Below are positions 32,906 to 42,246 of a DNA stretch of 64,000 bases, piece after piece. A program made the position numbers and the translations under genes. The stretch is from Chloroflexota bacterium (lineage in GTDB: Bacteria > Chloroflexota > Anaerolineae > UBA7937 > B3-Chlor). The stretch spans positions 79,371 to 143,370 of the forward strand of contig JAUWLF010000001.1 in NCBI GenBank assembly GCA_030613785.1. The letters run 5' to 3'. Position 1 is the stretch's first letter; each line of letters begins with the position of its first letter. The notes under the pieces were generated by a model, which was not told where the DNA came from, searched no databases, and saw only the letters and a program-made list of their open reading frames with translations.

Positions 32906-34708
32906 ATGGCAGAGAAGAGCAAAGTAGTCAGCATACCAGACCAGATATCGGTCAGGGATCTCGCTGATTTGCTCGGAGCCAGCCCCATAGAAGTCATGAA
33001 GCTGTTGATAAGCAGCGGCATAATGGCCAACATCAATCAGACCGTTGACTACGATACGGCAGCCATCGTGGCCACTGATTTAGGCTTCGAGATACAGCAA
33101 GAGATCGCAGAGGCTCCTGAGGAGGCTCCTCCCGCGACCGAGGCCCCAACTCTGCCAGAGGAAGTCCCTCTGCGAGATATCTATGCCCAAGAAGCTCCAG
33201 AAGACCTGAAACCCAGACCTCCTGTGGTCACGGTGATGGGACATGTGAACCACGGCAAGACCTCTCTGCTGGACTACATCAGACACACCAACGTGGTGGC
33301 CGGTGAGGCCGGGGGGATAACGCAGCATACCGGTGCGTACCAGGTGGAAGTGAACGGTATGGAGATCACCTTCATAGATACGCCTGGTCACAAGGCCTTC
33401 ACGGCCATGCGAGCCCGAGGAGCTCAAGTGACCGACATCGCCGTCTTGGTTGTAGCCGCCGACGATGGAGTGATGCCGCAAACCAAGGAGGCCATCGATC
33501 ACGCCCGGGCTGCCAATGTCCCCATAATCGTGGCCATCAATAAGATAGACAAGGCAGACTCTGATGCAGAAATGGTCAAGAAACAACTGGCGGACGTCGG
33601 GTTGGCGGTAGAAGGTTGGGGAGGTAACACCATCGCCCTCACGGTTTCGGCCAAAGAAGGTACAGACATTGACACCTTGCTGGACATGATCCTCCTGGTC
33701 GCGGAGATGTCCAATCTGCAAGCCAACCCTGATCGACCTGCTACGGGAGCCGTCATTGAGGGACAGTTGGACAGGAACAGGGGGGCCACCGCCACCCTAC
33801 TGGTGCAAAATGGCACTCTTCACGTGGGCGACCAAGTGGTGATAGGGGAAACGTACGGCCGCATCCGCGCCATGTTTGACGAAGCGGGCAACAGAGTGAA
33901 GTCCGCGCCGCCTTCTTTCCCTGTCGTCGTGCTGGGACTATCGGACGTACCTCAGGCAGGGGAGATCTTTACAGTGGTAGACAATGAAAAGAGCGCCCGA
34001 GCCCTCGCGGAGCAACGAGCGGAGGAGAGAATGGCCGCAGAACAGGCGCCGGTGAGAACCCTCAGCCTGGACGAGATCTACGCGCAGATGCAGGCGGGAG
34101 CGGTAAAGGAGTTCAACGTCATCTTGAAAGCCGACGTCCAAGGTGCTCTGGAACCAGTCGTTAGTTCCCTGGAGAAGCTAGGTGACGAAGACCTCAGAGT
34201 AAGAATCATCCACCAAGGGATCGGCAAAATCACCGAATCAGACATCGGCTTGGCTATCGCTTCTCAGGCTGTCGTCATGGGCTTCAATGTGCAGGCCGAA
34301 CCTGCTGCCCGTTCGATGGCGGAAATCGAAGGCATACAGATCCGCTACTACCGGGTCATCTACAAACTCATTGAGGATACAGACAAGGCGCTGAAGGGAC
34401 TCCTGGAGCCCGTGTATGAAGCCGTGGTGATGGGCCATGCTGAGGTGCGGACTACGTTCCGAGCCTCGAAGCTCGGTCGAGCGGCCGGTGTCTACGTAGA
34501 GGACGGCACCGTGAAGCGCGACGCTCACGCAAGGGTCCTACGCGACAACGAGGAGGTATACGACGGCACGATTGTATCGCTAAGGCGCTTCACCGAAGAC
34601 GTGAACGAGGTAGTGGAGGGTCTCGAATGCGGTGTGGGACTGGCCGGTTTTGCTGATTTCGAAGAGGGAGACGTCATAGAGGTGTACAAGCGAGAACGAG
34701 TGGCCTGA
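32906..34708 (+). CDS. infB: Translation initiation factor IF-2
   Basis: A 600-residue translational GTPase that brings initiator tRNA to the ribosome. After a short N-domain (VSIPDQISVRDLADLLGASPIEVMKLL) comes the G domain with GHVNHGKTS (112-120), DTPGHKAF and NKID. Then follow domains II, III (VQGALEPVVSSLEKL) and IV (HAEVRTTF, LRRFTEDVNEVVEGLECG). The very short N-terminal region is typical of several Chloroflexota and other lineages. AAGGGAGACAAG precedes the ATG. Confidence 0.97.
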   Translation: MAEKSKVVSIPDQISVRDLADLLGASPIEVMKLLISSGIMANINQTVDYDTAAIVATDLGFEIQQEIAEAPEEAPPATEAPTLPEEVPLRDIYAQEAPEDLKPRPPVVTVMGHVNHGKTSLLDYIRHTNVVAGEAGGITQHTGAYQVEVNGMEITFIDTPGHKAFTAMRARGAQVTDIAVLVVAADDGVMPQTKEAIDHARAANVPIIVAINKIDKADSDAEMVKKQLADVGLAVEGWGGNTIALTVSAKEGTDIDTLLDMILLVAEMSNLQANPDRPATGAVIEGQLDRNRGATATLLVQNGTLHVGDQVVIGETYGRIRAMFDEAGNRVKSAPPSFPVVVLGLSDVPQAGEIFTVVDNEKSARALAEQRAEERMAAEQAPVRTLSLDEIYAQMQAGAVKEFNVILKADVQGALEPVVSSLEKLGDEDLRVRIIHQGIGKITESDIGLAIASQAVVMGFNVQAEPAARSMAEIEGIQIRYYRVIYKLIEDTDKALKGLLEPVYEAVVMGHAEVRTTFRASKLGRAAGVYVEDGTVKRDAHARVLRDNEEVYDGTIVSLRRFTEDVNEVVEGLECGVGLAGFADFEEGDVIEVYKRERVA

Positions 34709-34767
34709 GACTCTCCGACCCCTCGACTTCGCGGATCGGCCACCCAGTGAGATAGGCGGAGCGTACT

Positions 34768-35130
34768 GTGGTCACTCGCAGACAAAGAAGAGTAAGCTCA
34801 TTGATCAAAGAGGCCATAAGTGAAGTGCTACAGCAGGATGTAGCAGACCCCAGATTGGATTTCGTGACCATCACCGATGTAGAGACCTCTTCAAATCTGC
34901 GCCAGGCCTACATCTATGTGTCCGCTCTCGGCGACTCCGCGAATCAGGAGCGAGCCCTAGAAGCCCTGAGAAGCGCCACCGGCTTCTTGCGCCGCGAGCT
35001 GGGACAGAAGGTCTACCTCCGTTATGTCCCAGACCTGGAGTTTCGCTTGGACCGATCTATAGAGAGGGGCCAGCGCATCGACAGAATCCTATGGGAACTG
35101 CAGGACTCCCAACAACAGAGCGAAGAATGA
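34768..35130 (+). CDS. rbfA: Ribosome-binding factor A
   Basis: A 120-residue KH-type protein from GTG 34768. It opens with RRQRRVSSLIKEAISEVLQQDVADPRL and has DVETSSNLRQAYIYVSALG and RRELGQKVYLRYVPDLEFRLDRSIE, all RbfA signatures. It assists 16S rRNA 5' end maturation. The stop overlaps the next ATG (ATGA), coupling it to nrnA. Confidence 0.95.
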   Translation: MVTRRQRRVSSLIKEAISEVLQQDVADPRLDFVTITDVETSSNLRQAYIYVSALGDSANQERALEALRSATGFLRRELGQKVYLRYVPDLEFRLDRSIERGQRIDRILWELQDSQQQSEE

Positions 35131-36089
35131 CCCGGAAACTCAAGCGACTCATCGATCGTTCACGGCAGGTATTCATCGTAGCGCACGTCGATCCAGATGG
35201 AGACACCATCGGGTCTGCTCTCGGCCTGGCGCGCTCTCTCAGGAAGATGGGCAAGGACTGCACGCTGGCCTGTGCTGACTCCGTTCCAGACGCTCTCCTC
35301 TTCTTGCCTGGGGTTGAGGAGTTCGGCATCCCTCGGCTCACTGATGAGGATCTGATCATCGCCGTGGACGTCAGCCATCCCAACCGCCTTGGCCAAGCCT
35401 ACCGCCATCTCCCATCTTTGGACACCCCGATGGTGAACATCGATCACCACTTCACCAATAGCATGTTCGGTACCATCAATCTGGTGCGCATCGAGGCCAC
35501 GGCTACCGCCGAGATCATCTTCGACCTGCTCCAGGAATGGGAGGTGCTGTTGGACTCCGTCCTGGCCACGCACTTGCTAACGGGCATCGTGACTGATACT
35601 CAATCCTTCAGCACGCCAAGCACCACTCCTCGCATTCTCGAGGTCTCCTCCCAATTGATGAAGGCAGGCGCTTCACTCACCGAGATACATGAGAACTACT
35701 ACAAGAAGAGAGAGGTGGAGACTCTACACCTGTGGGGGAGAATCCTCGCTGAAATGCAGTTGGATGATCAACTGGTCTGGTCTGTGAGCACCTTGGACAT
35801 GCAGAGCCGATCCCACGCCGCACCCGACGATGGGGATGGGATAGTGAACCTGCTAGCCACGGCCCGTCAAGCCAAGGCTGCGATCATGTTCACCGAAAAC
35901 GAGGATGGCAAGATAGGGATCAGCATCAGATCCCGGCCAGGGGTGGACATTTCTCCCATTGCCATCCATTTCGGAGGTGGGGGGCATCCCCAGGCCGCAG
36001 GCACGGAACTGCTAGGGGATCTATGTGAGGTGATTCCCAAGGTGCTGATCAAGGCCAAGGATGTTCTCAATGCACACGATCCCAAGTGA
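35127..36089 (+). CDS. nrnA: DHH/DHHA1 phosphoesterase NrnA (oligoribonuclease/pAp phosphatase)
   Basis: 320 residues from ATG 35127. It has IVAHVDPDGDTIGSALGLARSL (motif I), DVSHPNRLG (motif II), NIDHHFTNSMFG (DHH motif), TGIVTDTQSF and the C-terminal GGGGHPQAAGTEL of DHHA1. NrnA degrades nanoRNA and dephosphorylates pAp. The position between rbfA and truB is the usual one in Gram-positive-like operons. Confidence 0.95.
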   Translation: MTRKLKRLIDRSRQVFIVAHVDPDGDTIGSALGLARSLRKMGKDCTLACADSVPDALLFLPGVEEFGIPRLTDEDLIIAVDVSHPNRLGQAYRHLPSLDTPMVNIDHHFTNSMFGTINLVRIEATATAEIIFDLLQEWEVLLDSVLATHLLTGIVTDTQSFSTPSTTPRILEVSSQLMKAGASLTEIHENYYKKREVETLHLWGRILAEMQLDDQLVWSVSTLDMQSRSHAAPDDGDGIVNLLATARQAKAAIMFTENEDGKIGISIRSRPGVDISPIAIHFGGGGHPQAAGTELLGDLCEVIPKVLIKAKDVLNAHDPK

Positions 36090-36114
36090 GCAAGCAACAT
36101 CGGCAGGGAACAAG

Positions 36115-37107
36115 ATGCAACGTGGCGGCACCGTAAGGGAGTTCTGCCTCGCCTGTCAAGCAGATCTGGAGCCCGCACGAAAGCACGTCGACGAGGCCAG
36201 AAGGACCGTCAAGTCTGGAATTCTGAACATCAACAAGCCTTCAGGGATAACCTCCCACGACGTTGTGGATAGAGCCCGTGAGGCTTCTGGACTGAAACGC
36301 GTGGGTCATGCTGGCACCCTGGATCCCTCAGCTTCAGGAGTATTGCTGGTCTGTATTGGCCAGGCGACGCGGGTAGCCGAATACTTGATGGCAGGCCGGA
36401 AGAAATACCGGGCTGAGATACACCTGGGCACAAGCACCGACACTCACGACCAGGACGGCAAGGTCACCTATCAGGCGCCGGAGGTCAACACAAGCCGGGA
36501 GGAGATCGAGCAAGCGTTGACCCTTTTCAGAGGGCGAGTCCAGCAGATACCGCCGATGTACTCAGCCCTGAGGCACAATGGAACCAGACTGTACGAATTG
36601 GCGCGTCGAGGGATCCAAGTCGAGCGCACGCCCAGACAGGTTGAGATCTACGATCTGCAACTGACTGACTGGACCTCACCTGTTCTTCGACTGACAGTGG
36701 AGTGCTCAAAGGGTACCTACGTTCGAGCCTTGGCACGAGATCTGGGCAAAGCGCTTGGCACCGGCGGCCACTTGAGCAACCTGGTACGTGTGGGCAGCGG
36801 GTCGTTCATTCTGGATGATGCAGTGTCACTAAGCGCGGTTGAACGCCGATTTGCTGAAGGCCGATGGCCGCAGATCCTCCACCCCCTCGATGAAGCACTC
36901 CTACAGTTCGAAGCTGTCATCGTGGACGGCGAAACTGAGAGGAAGATACGCCAGGGCCAGCAGGTGAGCGGACCGGAGCCGCTGCATGGACCTTTGTGCC
37001 GCGCCTACTCCCCATCTGGGGAATTCATTGCACTGCTGCGATACGACAATGAGGAGGATGTCTGGCGACCGAGAAAGGTATTCAACCTTCATGAAGCTGG
37101 TACGTGA
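36115..37107 (+). CDS. truB: tRNA pseudouridine(55) synthase TruB
   Basis: About 330 residues from ATG 36115. The core starts at GILNINKPSGITSHDVV (residue ~35). HAGTLDPSASGVLL contains the catalytic Asp (~70). YRAEIHLGTSTDTHDQDG and KGTYVRALARDLG are further signatures. The C-terminal part resembles a PUA-like domain. The ~34-residue N-terminal extension with two Cys (FCLACQ) is unusual and the true start could be later. The end overlaps ribF by 17 bp. Confidence 0.94.
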   Translation: MQRGGTVREFCLACQADLEPARKHVDEARRTVKSGILNINKPSGITSHDVVDRAREASGLKRVGHAGTLDPSASGVLLVCIGQATRVAEYLMAGRKKYRAEIHLGTSTDTHDQDGKVTYQAPEVNTSREEIEQALTLFRGRVQQIPPMYSALRHNGTRLYELARRGIQVERTPRQVEIYDLQLTDWTSPVLRLTVECSKGTYVRALARDLGKALGTGGHLSNLVRVGSGSFILDDAVSLSAVERRFAEGRWPQILHPLDEALLQFEAVIVDGETERKIRQGQQVSGPEPLHGPLCRAYSPSGEFIALLRYDNEEDVWRPRKVFNLHEAGT

Positions 37108-38023
37108 TCTTACGGAGCTCACCCTTGACAAGCCCTCGGCTCTCAGCATCGGCGTCTTCGATGGCGTCCATCTGGGCCATCGCTACCTGATCGACAGGCT
37201 GATGGAGAGCGCCCAAAGCGCAGGCTTGCTGACCGGAGTGGTCACCTTCGATTCTCATCCCGACGAGCTGCTGACCCCCCAGAGACATGTCCGCTACTTG
37301 ACCACACTGACGAAGAAACTCAACCTCTTGGGAGGATTGGGGCTTGACTTGGTCATGGCTCTACCCTTCACCAGCGAACTGGCCCAGACGTCCGCTCGAG
37401 GTTTCATTCTCTCTCTGGTGCAGCGACTGCACATGAGGGAGTTGTGGATTGGGCCCGACTTTGCCCTGGGCAGGGGGAGGGAGGGGAACGCCACGTACTT
37501 GAGTGCTCTGGGACGTGAGATCGGCTTCCGCCTAGAGGCGCTAGAACCGCTCACAGAAGGGGGAGAGGTCATAAGCAGCAGTCGAATCCGCGCTCTTCTG
37601 GGTGAAGGCAAGGTGACTGAAGCGAGCCAGCTTCTGGGGCGGTATCTCTCCCTCGAAGGACAGGTAGTGAGTGGTGCCAAGAGAGGGCAGAGGCTTGGCT
37701 TCCCCACGGCGAACCTCGCTGTGGATGAAAAGATCATGATCCCCGCTGATGGTATATATGCTGTACGGGTTCAGTGGGGTGCCACCAACCATCAAGGGGT
37801 GGTGAACGTTGGGGTCCGCCCCACCTTCGAAGATCAGGCAGAGCGCATCGTCGAGGCCCACATCATAGATTTCACGGGTGACCTGTACGGCAAGACTCTG
37901 GAAATCAGATTCATCAGACGCCTGCGGCCTGAGCAGCGTTTCAAGAACGCGGACGCGCTCGTCGCGCAGATGAGACAAGACGTCACCCAGACCCGCCGGC
38001 TCTTTCGGGAACTGGAGCCATGA
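37091..38023 (+). CDS. ribF: Bifunctional riboflavin kinase/FAD synthetase
   Basis: 310 residues from ATG 37091, inside the truB end. The FAD synthetase half has SIGVFDGVHLGHRYLID, VTFDSHP, WIGPDFALGRGREGN and ISSSRIRALLGEG. The riboflavin kinase half has GAKRGQRLGFPTANLAV, ADGIYAVRV and VVNVGVRPTFE. It makes FMN and FAD. The pairing with truB and rbfA is common in bacteria. The TGA overlaps the archease ATG. Confidence 0.96.
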   Translation: MKLVRDLTELTLDKPSALSIGVFDGVHLGHRYLIDRLMESAQSAGLLTGVVTFDSHPDELLTPQRHVRYLTTLTKKLNLLGGLGLDLVMALPFTSELAQTSARGFILSLVQRLHMRELWIGPDFALGRGREGNATYLSALGREIGFRLEALEPLTEGGEVISSSRIRALLGEGKVTEASQLLGRYLSLEGQVVSGAKRGQRLGFPTANLAVDEKIMIPADGIYAVRVQWGATNHQGVVNVGVRPTFEDQAERIVEAHIIDFTGDLYGKTLEIRFIRRLRPEQRFKNADALVAQMRQDVTQTRRLFRELEP

Positions 38024-38439
38024 CCGGTTCAACGCCCAAGCCTTTCGAGGAAGTTGAGCACGTGGCTGATGCGGCCTTGAAGGTCTATGGCCGCGACTGG
38101 AGCGAATTCCTGGTCAACGCCGCCCACGGCATGTTCAGCCTGATGGCCGACTGCCAGGACACTCAGGCCTCCAGGCAGCACGAGATTGCGCTGCGGGCCA
38201 CGGACCGTGAGACCTTGCTGGTCGACTGGCTAAGCGAGCTTCTGTACCTCCACGAGATGGAAAACGTAGTATATACTGGCTTTGAGATCCTTGAGGCGTC
38301 GCCTTGTGCATTGCGGGCCATAGTCAAGGGGACAGACCGCTGGCAGCCTCAAACGGCTGTCAAGGCCGTGACCTTCAACGATCTGCACATCGAGAGGACG
38401 CCTCAGGGATACACCGCGACCATAGTCTTCGATACCTAG
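38020..38439 (+). CDS. Archease
   Basis: 139 residues. [16 protein letters not shown] carries the conserved archease His and Asp near the N-terminus. [21 protein letters not shown] and [26 protein letters not shown] complete the family pattern. Archease helps RtcB become guanylylated and turn over. It is coupled to ribF by an ATGA overlap and lies 158 bp before rtcB, so it links the core operon to RNA repair or tRNA splicing. Confidence 0.93.
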   Translation: MTGSTPKPFEEVEHVADAALKVYGRDWSEFLVNAAHGMFSLMADCQDTQASRQHEIALRATDRETLLVDWLSELLYLHEMENVVYTGFEILEASPCALRAIVKGTDRWQPQTAVKAVTFNDLHIERTPQGYTATIVFDT

Positions 38440-38455
38440 ATCGTCGCAGCCATAC

Positions 38456-38524
38456 CTTTCTCCGAGTTTCGAGAAGTCGGGGAGAAGTTGTAGAACGAGC
38501 TGTTCTGCGGCGGTCGGTCTACAA
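38456..38524 (+). other. Hairpin-rich spacer between archease and rtcB
   Basis: CTTTCTCCGA at 38456-38465 can fold onto TCGGGGAGAAG at 38477-38487 (imperfect, with wobble pairs). Immediately after is TTGTAGA (38488-38494) facing TCTACAA (38518-38524), with an overlapping AGAAC/GTTCT alternative. No tRNA can be built from it. It may be a leader structure of rtcB. Confidence 0.35.
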
Positions 38525-38597
38525 ACGTGTGAATGCGTATCCTGGAAGCAACACGGGTATGCGACCGGATGCTCTTCGCCACAAAGGGAGCGTAACG

Positions 38598-40046
38598 ATG
38601 ATCCAGAAACGGGACTTGAAGAAGGTGGACAACTTCGTTTATGAGATACCAAGCACCTATAGAGACGATATGCGGGTCCCGGCACGCATCTACGCCGACG
38701 AGCAGCTTCTGGAAGCCGCGCTGGCCGACCGGTCGATCGAACAGTTGGTCAACACGACTACTTTGCCGGGGGTGGTCAAGTACACGCTAGCCATGCCAGA
38801 TATCCATCAGGGATATGGTTTTCCCATCGGCGGGGTGGCCGCCACCAAACCCCCCGATGGTGTCATATCACCCGGGGGCATAGGCTACGACATCAACTGT
38901 GGGGTGCGGGCGCTGGCTTCAGACATCGAACGAGACGAGTTGGCCCCCTACGTCGAGGATCTGCTGCAGGCGATGTATCGCCTTGTTCCGACTGGCCTGG
39001 GAAAAGGCGGAATCAGAGTCTCCAGACGTGAATTAGACATGGTCTTGGATCGTGGTGCTGCCTGGGCGGTTTCAAAGGGCTACGGCACCAAGCAAGACCT
39101 GCAACGCACGGAGGCGGAAGGGTGCCTGGCCGGAGCCGATGCCGCCCACGTGAGCGAGAGAGCCAAGAACCGCGGCCGGCAGCAGCTCGGCTCCCTGGGA
39201 TCGGGCAACCATTTCTTGGAGATCGATGAGGTTACGGAAATCTACAATGAAGAGGTTGCCAGCGTGTTCGGCCTGCGCCAAGGCTTCATCGCCGTTCAGA
39301 TTCACTGTGGTTCTCGCGGGCTCGGGCATCAGGTCTGCACTGATTATGTCAAGCTCCTCCAGAAAGCAGTCCGTAAGTATGGCATCGAGCTTCCCGACAG
39401 AGAACTGGTTTGCGCGCCCTTCGAGTCGCCGGAAGGACAGGAGTATTTCGCTGCCATGGCTGCATCGGCGAACTTCGCCTGGACCAACCGCCATGTGATT
39501 GCCCACTGGGTGCGCCGCGCCTTTGAGGAGGTGCTGGCAGGAAAGATACCCTCATGGGAACTGACGCAGGTATACGACGTGGCCCACAACATCGGCAAGG
39601 TGGAACACTACACCATAGACGGCAAACGCACCAAGCTCGTCGTCCACCGCAAGGGGGCCACGCGCGCCTTCGGCCCAAGATCCAGCGAGTTGCCAAAGGC
39701 CTACCAGGGGATAGGCCAGCCGGTCCTGGTCCCCGGCAGTATGGGGACCGCCTCCTACGTCCTCGTCGGTACCGACAAAGCTCTCGACCTCACTTTTGGA
39801 TCCACATGTCATGGTGCGGGCCGCGTGATGAGCCGAACGAAGGCCAAGAAGCAGATCTGGGGCGAGGATCTCATGCGAGAACTGCGGCAACAGGGAATCG
39901 CAGTGAAGGCCGGCAGCATGGCCGGCCTTGCAGAGGAGGCTCCAGCGGCCTACAAAGACGTAGAACGGGTCGTCGATGTGGTGGCGGGAGCAGGGATTGC
40001 GCTCAAGGTGGCCAAGCTGGAACCTCTGGGCGTCATCAAGGGTTAG
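38598..40046 (+). CDS. rtcB: RNA ligase RtcB
   Basis: 482 residues from ATG 38598, behind AAGGGAG; the frame is open far upstream but shows no similarity there. Family features include [31 protein letters not shown] (metal Cys), [21 protein letters not shown] and the guanylylation His region [17 protein letters not shown]. RtcB joins RNA 3'-phosphate or 2',3'-cyclic phosphate ends to 5'-OH ends using GTP and Mn. The adjacent archease makes a functional pair. The presence of ThpR elsewhere in the window points to the same kind of RNA ends. Confidence 0.97.
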   Translation: MIQKRDLKKVDNFVYEIPSTYRDDMRVPARIYADEQLLEAALADRSIEQLVNTTTLPGVVKYTLAMPDIHQGYGFPIGGVAATKPPDGVISPGGIGYDINCGVRALASDIERDELAPYVEDLLQAMYRLVPTGLGKGGIRVSRRELDMVLDRGAAWAVSKGYGTKQDLQRTEAEGCLAGADAAHVSERAKNRGRQQLGSLGSGNHFLEIDEVTEIYNEEVASVFGLRQGFIAVQIHCGSRGLGHQVCTDYVKLLQKAVRKYGIELPDRELVCAPFESPEGQEYFAAMAASANFAWTNRHVIAHWVRRAFEEVLAGKIPSWELTQVYDVAHNIGKVEHYTIDGKRTKLVVHRKGATRAFGPRSSELPKAYQGIGQPVLVPGSMGTASYVLVGTDKALDLTFGSTCHGAGRVMSRTKAKKQIWGEDLMRELRQQGIAVKAGSMAGLAEEAPAAYKDVERVVDVVAGAGIALKVAKLEPLGVIKG

Positions 40047-40228
40047 TGCACCTGGTCCTTCGAAGACGCGACACCGAAGTCTGGCCACATTTCAGCGCTG
40101 CAACGCCAGAACGCGCCAATGAGCAGCTCTGTGTGAGCTTGATTCCCCGCGGGTTCGCGATCAGGCGGCAGCCGGTTGCACTCCAATGTCGAGGTAGAGC
40201 GATCCTCCAGGCAACCCTGAGAAACTCC

Positions 40229-40801
40229 TCACTCCTGCCCGGCCAAGCCCAGCTCTGGGGCGATTCCCTTCATGGCATCGAGCACGATCCGGATGTGCTC
40301 GTTGAGTTCCACGCCTAGATCACCGGCCGCCTGCTCGATCTCCTGGCGGTTCACCGCCGCTGCAAAGCCTCTGTCCTTCCACTTCTTCCGCACAGACTTG
40401 AGCTTCACATCGCGAATGTTCTTCGTGGGCCGAACCAGAGCCACAGCCACCAGCAGGCCTGTCAGGTCATCCACTGCGTAGAGCGCCCTTTCCGCGAGCG
40501 TCTCGCGAGTGACGCCTGTGTACTCTGTGGCGTGAGACAGGACCGCTCGGACTATCTCCTCCGGCCAACCTCTTTCTCGCAGTATCTTGGCACCGGTGAC
40601 AGGATGCCCCTCCACGGTCAGATCCGGGTTCTGCTCGTAGTCGAAGTCATGAATCAGCCCCACCATACCCCAGAGCTCCTCATCCTCGCCAAACTTGCGG
40701 GCGTAGGCTCGCATCGCCGCCTCCACCGCCAGCATGTGGCGGACGAGATTCTGGTTCTTGGTGAACTCGTTCACCAGTTCCCACGCGTCGTCTCGGTTCA
40801 T
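40229..40801 (-). CDS. HD domain phosphohydrolase
   Basis: 190 residues. LVRHMLAVEAAM gives the first His (22), GLIHDFDYEQ the HD pair (51-52), and VRAVLSHATEYTG a later His, as in HDIG proteins. VDDLTGLLVAVALVRPTKNI and the following helices are typical of a widespread, uncharacterised HD group. Such proteins hydrolyse nucleotides or other phosphates. The start overlaps the stop of the DUF3795 gene, so the two are translated together. Confidence 0.88.
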   Translation of the reverse strand: MNRDDAWELVNEFTKNQNLVRHMLAVEAAMRAYARKFGEDEELWGMVGLIHDFDYEQNPDLTVEGHPVTGAKILRERGWPEEIVRAVLSHATEYTGVTRETLAERALYAVDDLTGLLVAVALVRPTKNIRDVKLKSVRKKWKDRGFAAAVNRQEIEQAAGDLGVELNEHIRIVLDAMKGIAPELGLAGQE

Positions 40802-41133
40802 TTCATCCTCTTGAGTCTCTCCAAAGCATCACGGTACCTCAAGCTTCCTTGGGACCACTCATTGAGTTCCTGACAGGGAAAGACCTCACACTGGTAGCAG
40901 AACTCCAGGCCCTTGTCGTCCACACAACACTTCAGTATCCAGCAGTCAGGGGACCAGTGTTCGGCTCCGTCACCCTTGCACCACCCGCAGCGAAGATCCT
41001 CCGGCTTGACGTCTACGGCCAGTTCCTCCTTGAACCGCTCGATCATGTGCTGCGCAATTGCAGAATCATCCTTGGCCTGTCGAATGTCGCACCCGCCACA
41101 GTCCAATCCACAGACCGCGATCATCTGCGCCAT
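40798..41133 (-). CDS. DUF3795 Cys-rich protein
   Basis: 111 residues with about eleven cysteines. CGLDCGGCDIRQAK at the N-terminus, LRCGWCKGD, CWILKCCVDDKGLEFCYQCEVFPCQEL in the middle. This is the DUF3795 pattern, thought from its cysteine spacing to bind zinc or a cluster; function unknown. It is the upstream partner of the HD gene (4-bp overlap). Confidence 0.88.
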   Translation of the reverse strand: MAQMIAVCGLDCGGCDIRQAKDDSAIAQHMIERFKEELAVDVKPEDLRCGWCKGDGAEHWSPDCWILKCCVDDKGLEFCYQCEVFPCQELNEWSQGSLRYRDALERLKRMK

Positions 41134-41271
41134 GTCACTCTCTCCGTGCTGAACTCTTCGTCATACGTCGCGTAGCGGGCATGCCCGTTACCTTGGACAC
41201 CCATCATACCTCCCCCCTTTCTCTGGACAGCAGTGCGAGCGAGCGAATCTCTGGCTGTGTCCACCGTCCCC

Positions 41272-42204
41272 TTACCCCCTCTTGGGCAGGACATAGCCGA
41301 GGTCGCGCAGTGCTACCTCATCCCGAGGCCATCCCTTCCGCACCTTCACCCACAGTTCGAGGTAGACCTTTGTCCCCAGCAGAGCCTCCATCTCCTCTCG
41401 AGCGGCCTTCCCTATCCGCTTCAGCATCTTGCCCCCGTGGCCGATGATGATCCCCTTCTGGCTCTCCTTGGCCGCATAGACTATGGCCTCGATGTAGGTC
41501 AGGTCTTCGCGGCGTTCCTCGAACTCCTCCACCGCCACAGCCACCCAGTGGGGCACTTCCTCATAGAGATGAGCCAGCACCTGTTCACGAACCAGTTCGG
41601 CGGCCATGAAGCGCAGAGGCTGATCCGTGATCTGGTCCGCCGGATAGAGTTGAGGACCTGGGGGTAGGTATTGGATGATCAAGTCCAGCAATTCATCGTG
41701 GTTGTGACCTTCAGTCGCGGAGAACATCAGCGAGTGATCGCAATCCGTCAGAGATAGGTAGGCCTCTCGGCGTTCTTCGCCCTTGTCTGGCGTCACAAGG
41801 TCAACCTTATTCATCACCAGAATGCAGGCGCCGGTGGCCCGTTGTTTGATGAGCCTCGCCAGTTGCGAATCCCGGGCCCCAGGCAAAGTGGACACATCCA
41901 CCACGAACAACACCACATCCGCATCAGGTATGGCCCGTATTGCCGTCTCCACCATGTACTCGCCCAGTCTGTGACGGGGCTCGTGGATGCCCGGTGTGTC
42001 GATGAACACTACCTGCGCTTCAGGCAGAGTCAGAATCCCTCGCAACCGCCGCCGCGTAGTCTGAGGTTTCGGAGAAACGATGGCTACTTTCTGGCCAACG
42101 TAGCCATTGATCAAGGTAGACTTGCCCACGTTGGGCTTGCCCATCACAGCTACGAAACCCGAGCGGTAATCCTCAGGAAGATCTTCCGAGGGCACTAGTT
42201 CCAT
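41272..42204 (-). CDS. era: GTPase Era
   Basis: 310 residues. GKPNVGKSTLINGYVGQKVAIVSPKPQTTRRRLRG spans G1 and G2, VFIDTPGIHEPRHRLGEYMV is G3, and VMNKVDLV is G4. The C-terminal KH domain has GIIIGHGGKMLKRIGKAAREEMEALLGTKVYLELWVKV. Era binds the 3' end of 16S rRNA in 30S assembly. It is a single minus-strand gene with AGGAAG before the start, downstream of which lies the DUF3795/HD pair. Confidence 0.96.
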   Translation of the reverse strand: MELVPSEDLPEDYRSGFVAVMGKPNVGKSTLINGYVGQKVAIVSPKPQTTRRRLRGILTLPEAQVVFIDTPGIHEPRHRLGEYMVETAIRAIPDADVVLFVVDVSTLPGARDSQLARLIKQRATGACILVMNKVDLVTPDKGEERREAYLSLTDCDHSLMFSATEGHNHDELLDLIIQYLPPGPQLYPADQITDQPLRFMAAELVREQVLAHLYEEVPHWVAVAVEEFEERREDLTYIEAIVYAAKESQKGIIIGHGGKMLKRIGKAAREEMEALLGTKVYLELWVKVRKGWPRDEVALRDLGYVLPKRG

Positions 42205-42246
42205 GACACACTTCCTGCGGAAGACTATACCACGACCAAGCCACCA

